Part shown: positions 1 through 5,422 of the stretch, one piece after another
Layout of the letters: the number at the start of each line of letters is the position of its first letter
Numbering within the stretch: the stretch's first letter is position 1
Source: JBMYXZ01 sp049608925
Lineage (GTDB): Bacteria; Pseudomonadota; Alphaproteobacteria; JAGOMX01
NCBI GenBank assembly: GCA_049608925.1
Contig: JBMYXZ010000094.1
Coordinates: 1 to 5,422 of the forward strand
Length of the DNA stretch: 5,422 nucleotides
Direction of reading: 5' to 3'
Made by a program: the position numbers and the translations under genes
The notes under the pieces: generated by a model
Seen by the model: the letters and a program-made list of their open reading frames with translations, nothing else
Databases searched by the model: none
What the model was told of the DNA's origin: nothing

Positions 1-198
1 CTCTTCTTTTAAGCGTCTTGCCATCTCTTTTGTAGAAGCAACAATAGTTGTTGAAAAATCAATTAGTAAACTTCTTGAATTTGCACCCTTACTAACTCCC
101 TCATGTCCAAAAATTACATCCTCAACTGCGGCAGTAGACGTCACACATAACATCACTATATCACTTTGAGACGCAACATCTGCTGCAGATTTTCCGGA
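1..198 (-). CDS. 3-hydroxyisobutyrate dehydrogenase-family oxidoreductase, internal fragment (truncated at both ends)
   Basis: Seen: one open - strand frame from about 198 to the left edge gives 66 residues typical of the NAD(P)-binding domain of beta-hydroxyacid dehydrogenases (HIBADH, tartronate semialdehyde reductase, GLYR1-like). It carries the hydrophobic strand DIVMLCV after a short acidic/Ala-rich helix, then TAAVEDVIFGHEGV, then LLIDFSTT followed by a helix ending in ARRLKEE. This matches the family order of strand-loop, 'AVE.V.fG..G' and the substrate-binding 'D.ST' motif. Family knowledge: these enzymes are soluble, about 290-300 residues, and oxidise or reduce small 3-hydroxyacids with NAD(P). 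Missing: roughly the first 50 residues with the GxGxxG dinucleotide loop, lost at the junction with addB, and everything beyond the window edge. In frame, a stop (TAA on the - strand) sits at 217-219 just past the junction, so no start is available. GC of 1-180 is 68/180 (38%), lower than addB (57/120 in 301-420). The exact substrate cannot be told. It is either a remnant pseudogene or half of a chimeric join. Confidence 0.75.
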
Positions 199-215
199 TA
201 CTCGACCACAAGATT
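189..215. other. Head-to-head junction between HIBADH-like fragment and truncated addB
   Basis: To the left, the - strand reads HIBADH-like protein. To the right, the + strand reads AddB. The AddB frame meets a stop at 167-169 and its family-like sequence begins only around 200 (residues TRPQDFYDLF). The HIBADH frame meets a stop at 217-219. The breakpoint therefore lies within about 189-215 and cannot be placed to the base. A 7-bp direct repeat (AGATTTT) occurs at 187-193 and 211-217, straddling the interval. I see no transposon ends, integrase site or tRNA here. Confidence 0.6.
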
Positions 216-1459
216 TTTATGACCTGTTTGCCGAGCTGTGCAAAGATCTGACCTTGCGTCAGCCACATGGCTATCACCCTAGATTGTTTATCATGGGCCC
301 TATTGAAGCACGATTACAAAAAGCTGATACTGTTGTTCTTGGCGGATTGAATGAAGGGTCATGGCCACCTATTACATCCACCGATCCCTGGTTGAATCGC
401 CCGATGCGCAGTGAATTCGGCCTCCCACTACCAGAGCGTCGTATTGGCTTATCGGCCCATGACTTCAGCCAGGCCTTCGCAGCCGAGAAAGTTGTTTTAA
501 CCCGTGCTATCAAGGTTGGAGGGACGCCCACAGTTCCGTCTCGTTGGCTGATGCGCTTAGACACCGTTCTGCAAGCCAGTGGTGGGTTGAAACTGCAATC
601 AGGAGAGCACTGGCGCGCTTGGTATCATGCCCTTGATCATGCAGACAGTATACAGCCTGCCGAGATGCCAAAGCCATCGCCCGCACTTGCTGACCGTCCA
701 AAGATACTGTCTGTAACTCGTTTGGAATCATTAGCAAGTGATCCATATCAATTCTACGCACAAAAGGTACTTAAAGTATCGCCGCTTGACGGCATCGAAC
801 AACCCCTAGACGGCGCCCATAAAGGGACGATAGTCCATGCCATCTTACAGCAGATTAAAGATGATAAGATTGACTTGCATGCTGCTGATGCCTACCTGCA
901 ATGTCTTGAGGTAGCACGTGTATTTGCACAGCCCTCTTTATGGTGGATGCGTGTTGAACGCTTGTTGGATTGGTTCGTAACTCATGAGCAGAATCGCCCA
1001 AAAAATATTGTCAAAACGGTAACGGAAGTATCAGGCTCCATTCAATTAGATGATATTACGATAACGGCAATTGCTGATCGCATAGATATATATGACAATG
1101 GTGCTGTTGATATTATTGACTATAAAACCGGCTTTGTGCCCTCACAACGGGATATGCTGATGGGACGCTCGCTGCAGCTGCCGATGGAAGCCGCAATCCA
1201 ACTGTGGGGTGGTTTTGAAGGAGTGCCCCATGGCCCCGTTAATGCTTTAAGCTTTTGGAAAGTCACTGGTGGCGAGCCCGCAGGGGAAGAAATGGTCTTA
1301 AAAGGCAATCCAGAAGAGCTGGCACAAACTGCTTTACAGCATTGCGAAACACTGATTGAGCAATACCTTGATCCAGATATGGTGTTTGCTGCATCTCCCT
1401 TCCCGGGGCCCTATAATGTCTATGGTCAACTATCGAGACTTCAGGAGTGGGCAGCGTGA
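200..1459 (+). CDS. addB: Double-strand break repair protein AddB, 5'-truncated (C-terminal region with nuclease domain)
   Basis: AddB is the partner of AddA in the cytoplasmic AddAB helicase-nuclease, which resects double-strand ends for RecA-dependent recombination. Seen: about 420 codons, open in frame from 170 and recognisable from about 200. A conserved block HPRLFIMGPIEARL is followed by GGLNEGSWP (341-367). Then comes a C-terminal RecB-family PD-(D/E)XK nuclease: entry SVTRLESLASDPYQFYAQ, a GTIVH histidine (codon 836-838), ADRID with its first Asp at 1076-1078, and IIDYKTG with Asp at 1118-1120 and Lys at 1124-1126, then a QLPMEAAI helix. The nuclease therefore looks intact. No CxxC cluster is visible, unlike Fe-S AddB of Firmicutes and consistent with the alphaproteobacterial form. 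Family members are near 1000 residues, so about 580 N-terminal residues are missing at the junction. The first in-frame start-like codons are TTG 254 and ATG 293, with no clear promoter, so neither is taken as a true start. The stop overlaps the addA start by four bases. Identity is strong; whether it is expressed is unknown. Confidence 0.9.
   Translation, partial: TRPQDFYDLFAELCKDLTLRQPHGYHPRLFIMGPIEARLQKADTVVLGGLNEGSWPPITSTDPWLNRPMRSEFGLPLPERRIGLSAHDFSQAFAAEKVVLTRAIKVGGTPTVPSRWLMRLDTVLQASGGLKLQSGEHWRAWYHALDHADSIQPAEMPKPSPALADRPKILSVTRLESLASDPYQFYAQKVLKVSPLDGIEQPLDGAHKGTIVHAILQQIKDDKIDLHAADAYLQCLEVARVFAQPSLWWMRVERLLDWFVTHEQNRPKNIVKTVTEVSGSIQLDDITITAIADRIDIYDNGAVDIIDYKTGFVPSQRDMLMGRSLQLPMEAAIQLWGGFEGVPHGPVNALSFWKVTGGEPAGEEMVLKGNPEELAQTALQHCETLIEQYLDPDMVFAASPFPGPYNVYGQLSRLQEWAA
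1443..1447 (+). promoter_or_regulatory. Shine-Dalgarno AGGAG deciding the addA start
   Basis: AGGAG lies inside the last addB codons, 8 bases before GTG 1456. The upstream in-frame GTG at 1447 would overlap this site and so could not use it. The site therefore favours GTG 1456, which gives a GTGA stop/start overlap and implies translational coupling of addA to addB. Confidence 0.7.
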
Positions 1460-4400
1460 GTGCATCTTTGGCCACTATCAGACAACGTGAAGCAGCCTAT
1501 CCAAAATCAAGCGTTTGGGTGAGCGCGTCAGCCGGCACCGGCAAAACCAAAGTCCTAACTGACAGAGTTTTGAATCTGCTATTAGATGGTGCAGCCCCTG
1601 AACGTATTTTGTGCTTAACTTTTACTCGTGCTGCAGCAGGGGAAATGTCATTACGCTTGAAGCAACGCTTAAGTCACTGGGTCACTTTATCTGATCATGA
1701 GTTGCAGTTCACCCTAGAGGAACTTACCGGTCATGCACCTTCAGAAGATCAACTTTTAAGGGCCAGGCGCTTATTCTCAGAAGTGCTCGATGCGCCAGGG
1801 GGTATGAAAATTCAGACGATTCATGCTTTCTGCCAAGCGGTATTGGGCAAGTTTCCACTGGAAGCGCAGCTACCCCCACATCTTAGTGTCATGGATGGTC
1901 GCGAAGCCCGTCTGCTGCTGGACCAGACACTGGCCAAAGTGTTGCAGCAGCCAGACCACCGCCAGGCTATCAGCACTCTTTCTGGATATTTCCATGATGA
2001 TAGCTTCCGCAACATTTTATCAGAGCTTTCGAAAAACTTACTACCTACAAAAGAAGTATTGTTTTTGCAGCTGCAGAAATTCCTGGGCGTTGATGCGTCT
2101 CAAACTATGGCGGAGACCTTGGAACATGCTTGCCAGCAACACACCGAGGGATTGCAGTACGTTGCCGAGACACTTTTGGGTGGCAAAAAAACCGATCAGA
2201 CTCGTGGCAGTCAAATTCAAGCCTGGCTGAAGCTGCCTTTACCCAATCGTATGTACCAGTTCGAGGCCTATACGCAGGCTTATCTGACCAGCGAAGGGGA
2301 AATTCGTAAGCGCTTGGTCACCAATGATCTGATAGAGACCTGTGGTGCAGTGCTAGCAGAAGAAGCCGAGCGTGTCCTGAAAGTTAGGGAAAAGCTGAAG
2401 GCCCTAAAGATATATGAAATCACCACGCATCTTTATACCCTGGCAGACAAAATCTGCAGTTCTTATCGCACAGTGAAGCGCGATCTTGGACGTTTGGACT
2501 ATGAAGACCTGATCAACGAGACGGTTAAGCTGCTTGAAACCCCAGATATTGCGCCCTGGGTGCTTTACAAGTTAGACGGTGGTATTGACCATATCTTGGT
2601 TGATGAAGCCCAGGATACCAACCCAAAGCAATGGCGCATTATCGGACAGCTAATCGAAGAGTTTTTTGCAGGCTCTGGCGCACGCGAGATTGACCGAACT
2701 TTGTTTGTGGTGGGTGACTCCAAGCAATCCATCTACAGCTTTCAAGGGGCAGACCCGCACACCTTCATGGAGATGCGCAGCCATATCAGCCAGACGATCC
2801 AAGCCGCGGAAAGCGCTTGGCGCGATGTTGAGCTCGACACTTCTTTCCGGTCGACTAAAGCCGTTTTAGATATGGTGGATACGGTTTTCAAGCATGAGAA
2901 TGCGCGCCAAGGTGTGGCCCTTCTTCAGGAAGACATTCGACATACATCTTTTAGGCGAGGCCAAGGCGGCTTGGTAGAATCCTGGCCATTGGTTCCTGCG
3001 CCAGAAGACGAAGACCAGCCTGGATTTAAACCCTTGCCTGAGACAATATTGGCCCGAGGGATTGCGAAACAGATCCGCCGCTGGCTGGACAATGGGGAAA
3101 TATTAGCTGCAAAAGGCCGCCCCATCGCACCAGGCGACATCATGCTGTTGGTTCAACGTAGATCTCGCTTTGTCGATATCCTGATCCGAGAATTCAAGCG
3201 TGCCGATATCCCAATTGCTGGAAGTGACCGCTTGGTGTTGTCTGATCACTTGGCTGTCCAAGATGTCTTGTCGATGATGCGTTTTGTCCTGCTACCCGAA
3301 GACGACCTGAATCTGGCCGCATTGCTGAAAAGCCCTTTGGTCGGATATACCGAGCAGCAGCTGTTCAATGTTGCGCACAATCGTGGCAAGGCTAGCATCT
3401 GGCAATGCCTTCCAGAGTCAACGAAAAACTATTTGGAAGATATACGCCAGCAAACTTATTCCATGACACCATACGCCTTTATCAATACTTTGCTGGGCCC
3501 CTATGGCGGGCGCAAAGCACTGTCCGGACGCATGGGCCCCGAGGTAGAAGACCCGCTGGAAGAATTGTTGAACGCAGCTTTAGACTTCCAAAAATCTGAA
3601 ATTCCTAGCCTCCAGGGGTTTTTAAATTGGATCGAGTCTGATGCCCCAGAAGTCAAGCGCGAGGGATTGCGTAATGACGTGCGAATCTTGACTGTTCATG
3701 GCTCGAAAGGTCTGCAAGCGCCAATTGTCATTCTGCCAGATATGGTGCGCAAGCCAACCTTGACTGACAATCTCGTCTGGACTCAAGAAGGCAGCTTGCC
3801 CATGTGGTTGCCGCCTAAATCTTTGGATATCGCCGAAACTATCGCGATTAAAGATCAACAGAGACGACTGATTGATCAAGAATATCGGCGCTTGTTATAC
3901 GTTGCCCTAACCAGAGCAGAAGATCGTCTCTATCTTTGTGGGTGGGAGACCAAAAAGGGCCGCGCAGAAGACTGCTGGTATAATCTTACAGATGCAGCGT
4001 TGGAATCCCTGGGAACCGAGGTAGCCTTTGATCTTGGGTGGGAAGGCACGGCGAGGCGGTATCACTTGCCACAGGAAGTCCCCGTAACCGCCCAAACACA
4101 GGATGATAAGGTAATGCAGGACACCAGGCCAGTGCCTGCATGGCTGGCAACACATCCGCGTCAAGAAGCAGAAGCCCTGCAACTGGTACGTCCCTCCTTT
4201 AAGGCAGATGTTTTTGACAATCATGCGGTCCAGCGCGGCGTGTATGCGCACAAGCTGTTGCAATATTTACCTGAAGTAACCCCGGATCAGCGTAGGACAA
4301 CGGGACTATCAATCCCTTTCACAGCGCTTGAAGACGTGGAAAAGTCGGAGATTATTCAGTCAGTAATAAATATTTTGGAAGACCCCAAGTTAGAAGTCCT

Positions 4401-4707
4401 ATTCGGCAAAAATTCACAGGCAGAAGTGCCCATTATTGGCAAAGTTGGCAATACCGTCGTATCAGGGCAGATTGATCGGCTGGTGGTGACCCCACAAGAA
4501 GCCTTGATCGTTGATTACAAGACCCATGCGAAACCCCCGGCCAGCATGGAGGAAGTTCCAGTTGCCTTTCTGCATCAAATGGCGGCCTATAAAGCTGCCC
4601 TTAAAAGAATTTATCCGCATCTTGAAATCCAGTGTTATTTATTGTGGACGCAACAACCAAAAATGGTTAACGTATCTTCTTATATAATAGAAAATATTAA
4701 CCAATAA
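1456..4707 (+). CDS. addA: Double-strand break repair helicase-nuclease AddA, complete
   Basis: AddA is the ATP-driven 3'-5' SF1 helicase and nuclease subunit of AddAB, acting on DNA ends in the cytoplasm. Starting at GTG 1456 the protein has 1083 residues, slightly short of the roughly 1150 usual in Alphaproteobacteria. Motifs seen in order: Walker A SAGTGKT (25-31, Lys30), Ia LTFTRAAAGEM (54-64), Ib IQTIHAFC (119-126), Walker B/II ILVDEAQDT (380-388, Asp383-Glu384), III VVGDSKQSIYSFQGAD (418-433), IV LDTSFRST (460-467), V ILTVHGSKGLQ (744-754) and VI LLYVALTRAEDRLYL (813-827). The C-terminal PD-(D/E)XK nuclease has GVYAHKLL (His932), SGQIDR (Asp1007), IVDYK (Asp1020, Lys1022) and QMAAY (1041-1045). 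All expected catalytic residues are present, with no frameshift. The start is chosen from the AGGAG at 1443-1447 and the four-base overlap with the addB stop. dut follows after 33 bp. The protein looks functional, although its AddB partner is truncated in this window. Confidence 0.97.
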   Translation: MSASLATIRQREAAYPKSSVWVSASAGTGKTKVLTDRVLNLLLDGAAPERILCLTFTRAAAGEMSLRLKQRLSHWVTLSDHELQFTLEELTGHAPSEDQLLRARRLFSEVLDAPGGMKIQTIHAFCQAVLGKFPLEAQLPPHLSVMDGREARLLLDQTLAKVLQQPDHRQAISTLSGYFHDDSFRNILSELSKNLLPTKEVLFLQLQKFLGVDASQTMAETLEHACQQHTEGLQYVAETLLGGKKTDQTRGSQIQAWLKLPLPNRMYQFEAYTQAYLTSEGEIRKRLVTNDLIETCGAVLAEEAERVLKVREKLKALKIYEITTHLYTLADKICSSYRTVKRDLGRLDYEDLINETVKLLETPDIAPWVLYKLDGGIDHILVDEAQDTNPKQWRIIGQLIEEFFAGSGAREIDRTLFVVGDSKQSIYSFQGADPHTFMEMRSHISQTIQAAESAWRDVELDTSFRSTKAVLDMVDTVFKHENARQGVALLQEDIRHTSFRRGQGGLVESWPLVPAPEDEDQPGFKPLPETILARGIAKQIRRWLDNGEILAAKGRPIAPGDIMLLVQRRSRFVDILIREFKRADIPIAGSDRLVLSDHLAVQDVLSMMRFVLLPEDDLNLAALLKSPLVGYTEQQLFNVAHNRGKASIWQCLPESTKNYLEDIRQQTYSMTPYAFINTLLGPYGGRKALSGRMGPEVEDPLEELLNAALDFQKSEIPSLQGFLNWIESDAPEVKREGLRNDVRILTVHGSKGLQAPIVILPDMVRKPTLTDNLVWTQEGSLPMWLPPKSLDIAETIAIKDQQRRLIDQEYRRLLYVALTRAEDRLYLCGWETKKGRAEDCWYNLTDAALESLGTEVAFDLGWEGTARRYHLPQEVPVTAQTQDDKVMQDTRPVPAWLATHPRQEAEALQLVRPSFKADVFDNHAVQRGVYAHKLLQYLPEVTPDQRRTTGLSIPFTALEDVEKSEIIQSVINILEDPKLEVLFGKNSQAEVPIIGKVGNTVVSGQIDRLVVTPQEALIVDYKTHAKPPASMEEVPVAFLHQMAAYKAALKRIYPHLEIQCYLLWTQQPKMVNVSSYIIENINQ

Positions 4708-4728
4708 GTAAAGCTTTTTTAACCAATA
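4697..4728 (+). repeat. Pair of 10-bp direct repeats TTAACCAATA in the addA-dut gap
   Basis: TTAACCAATA occurs at 4697-4706, covering the addA stop codon, and again at 4719-4728, a period of 22 bp (about two helical turns). A 7-bp inverted copy, TGGTTAA, lies at 4664-4670 inside addA. A run of six T (4715-4720) sits between the two direct copies. This may be a small duplication or a protein-binding arrangement; nothing in the window distinguishes the two. Confidence 0.45.
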
Positions 4729-4731
4729 GGA
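4728..4731 (+). promoter_or_regulatory. Shine-Dalgarno AGGA of dut
   Basis: AGGA ends 9 bases before ATG 4741, a normal spacing. It supports that ATG as the dut start; no competing in-frame start with a better site is seen nearby. Confidence 0.6.
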
Positions 4732-4740
4732 AATATTCGG

Positions 4741-5196
4741 ATGTCGTTGATTTTGCAGATTACTCAGCTGGAACACGGAAAAAACTTGCCATTACCTAAA
4801 TACGGAACTGTCGATGCGGCAGGATTTGACTTAACTGCAGGGATTACTAGAGATTTAGTTATAGAACCTTCAAGGCGCGCCCTGATTCCGACGGGTATAT
4901 GCATTGCCATTCCCCGCGGATATGAAGGCCAAATCCGCCCTCGATCTGGCTTGTCTTTAAAGCACGGCATTACAGTATTGAATGCACCAGGTACAATTGA
5001 TGCTGATTATCGCGGAGAAATCCAGGTTGTACTGATCAACCTGTCGGATACACCGTTTACAGTCACCCGCGGCATGCGTGTGGCTCAAATGGTCATTGCC
5101 CCCATCAAACAAGTCAGCATTTCATTGGTTGAAGCTCTGCCAAACGATACTGAACGCGGCGCACAAGGCTTTGGATCAACAGGATTGGTTGGGTGA
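4741..5196 (+). CDS. dut: Deoxyuridine 5'-triphosphate nucleotidohydrolase (dUTPase), complete
   Basis: Dut hydrolyses dUTP to dUMP and pyrophosphate. This keeps uracil out of DNA and supplies dUMP for thymidylate synthesis. It is a cytoplasmic homotrimer in this family. Seen: 151 residues, the usual length, with all five trimeric dUTPase motifs: I AAGFDLTA (26-33), II RPRSGLSLKHGI (66-77), III NAPGTIDADYRGEI (81-94) with the catalytic Asp at 89, IV RGMRVAQMVIAPI (110-122), and V RGAQGFGSTG (139-148) with the Phe that stacks on uracil at 144. ATG 4741 has an AGGA 9 bases upstream. The gene is co-directional with addA at 33 bp, so co-transcription is likely. A TATAAT sits within the addA 3' end (4683-4688) but lacks a good -35. 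Nothing appears truncated or missing. Confidence 0.97.
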   Translation: MSLILQITQLEHGKNLPLPKYGTVDAAGFDLTAGITRDLVIEPSRRALIPTGICIAIPRGYEGQIRPRSGLSLKHGITVLNAPGTIDADYRGEIQVVLINLSDTPFTVTRGMRVAQMVIAPIKQVSISLVEALPNDTERGAQGFGSTGLVG

Positions 5197-5197
5197 T

Positions 5198-5267
5198 ACG
5201 GCTCGATGTATCTTCATCATTAGTAATCTTCGGTGATAGTAACATCCGAGCTGTCTGAGGGTTTTTT
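5198..5267 (+). terminator. Possible transcription terminator downstream of dut
   Basis: Right after the dut stop, 5198-5209 can pair with 5242-5254 as 12 base pairs, including one G-U pair and one bulged C at 5246. It encloses a 32-nt loop. A run of six T follows at 5262-5267. The T-run is about 7 nt past the stem instead of directly adjacent, and the loop is large, so this is not a textbook intrinsic terminator. It is the best end-of-operon candidate in the window. Confidence 0.35.
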
Positions 5268-5351
5268 CCATAAGTATCTGGGAAAATTTTATGATGAAGG
5301 GAAAGCCCTACTGTTTCAGAACTGTCTCCGCCCTCTTCCCCGCACTCCGAC

Positions 5352-5374
5352 GCTCCGTGACTTGTTCACGGAGT
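5352..5374. repeat. Palindromic element with ACTTGTT core, resembling alphaproteobacterial dispersed palindromes
   Basis: CTCCGTGA (5353-5360) and TCACGGAG (5366-5373) form a perfect 8-bp stem around CTTGT, extended by one G-U pair (5352/5374). The centre GACTTGTTC followed by a stem and then TCCA has the same layout as the common alphaproteobacterial palindrome with centre GACTTGATC, flanked by CCCGG/CCGGG stems and ending in ATCCA. A second 5' arm, ACTCCG at 5344-5349, could pair instead with CGGAGT at 5369-5374. Only one copy is in the window, so its dispersed nature is inferred from this resemblance. It lies between dut and the window edge, in 226 bp without a convincing gene. Confidence 0.55.
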
Positions 5375-5422
5375 CCACTCTCAGGTATACTCAGCTGCAT
5401 AAAAATAAGGCGTATTCTTGAT

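Noticed and set aside
254..256. TTG 254 as a true addB start
   Set aside because: AddB-like sequence continues upstream to about 200 and no Shine-Dalgarno precedes 254. It is just the first start-like codon in a truncated gene.
1447..1455. Upstream GTG 1447 as the addA start
   Set aside because: It overlaps the AGGAG that would serve as ribosome binding site, whereas GTG 1456 has the site at a normal 8-base spacing.
1823..2230. 135-codon + strand ORF overlapping addA in another frame
   Set aside because: It is fully contained in AddA coding sequence and rich in Trp, Cys and Ser as expected of an off-frame reading, with no supporting start signal.
3907..4263. 118-codon - strand ORF inside addA
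   Set aside because: It is antisense to a conserved part of AddA, including helicase motif VI. Its Cys/Gly-rich translation has no domain character, so it is a shadow frame.
5233..5421. 62-codon + strand ORF (GTG start) after dut
   Set aside because: It reads through the palindromic element, has no Shine-Dalgarno, starts inside the post-dut stem-loop, and its product shows no recognisable domain. It is most likely a chance ORF across a repeat.
1..5422. An undescribed defence, mobile or toxin-antitoxin system, CRISPR array, tRNA or riboswitch
   Set aside because: I looked across both strands. The coding content is explained by the HIBADH-like fragment, addB, addA and dut. No spaced repeats, transposase, integrase, cloverleaf or known riboswitch pattern was seen.

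Overview
The window holds the 3' part of an alphaproteobacterial double-strand-break repair operon. In order it contains the C-terminal portion of addB, a complete addA, and a complete dut (dUTPase), all on the + strand. At the left edge lies an unrelated fragment of a 3-hydroxyisobutyrate dehydrogenase-family gene on the - strand, and at the right edge a short non-coding tail with a palindromic element. AddA and AddB are of the alphaproteobacterial type: the Walker A context is SASAGTGKT, AddB carries a GGLNEGxWP block, both C-termini are PD-(D/E)XK nucleases, and AddB shows no Fe-S cysteine cluster. The 3' palindrome also resembles a repeat class common in Alphaproteobacteria. GC is about 47% where I counted it in addB, which would suit many Rhodospirillales-like or Holosporales-like lineages. 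I cannot place it more finely.

Region by region: about 1-198 encodes, on the - strand, a 66-residue internal piece of a HIBADH-like oxidoreductase that runs off the left edge. Near 190-215 there is an abrupt junction where this gene and addB meet head to head, both without their N-terminal coding parts. About 200-1459 is the last 420 or so codons of addB, including its whole nuclease domain. addA (1456-4707) starts on a GTG that overlaps the addB stop codon. A 33-bp gap with repeats and a Shine-Dalgarno leads to dut (4741-5196). The last 226 bp hold an imperfect stem-loop with a T-run, a perfect 8-bp palindrome, and no convincing gene.

Functionally, AddA and AddB form a helicase-nuclease that resects double-strand breaks for RecA loading. 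Dut removes dUTP and so limits uracil incorporation, whose excision can itself cause breaks. The three genes therefore share a genome-integrity theme. The window does not contain a recognisable undescribed system. Its most unusual point is the double-truncation junction near position 200, which is either a real rearrangement that broke addB or a chimeric assembly or amplification join.
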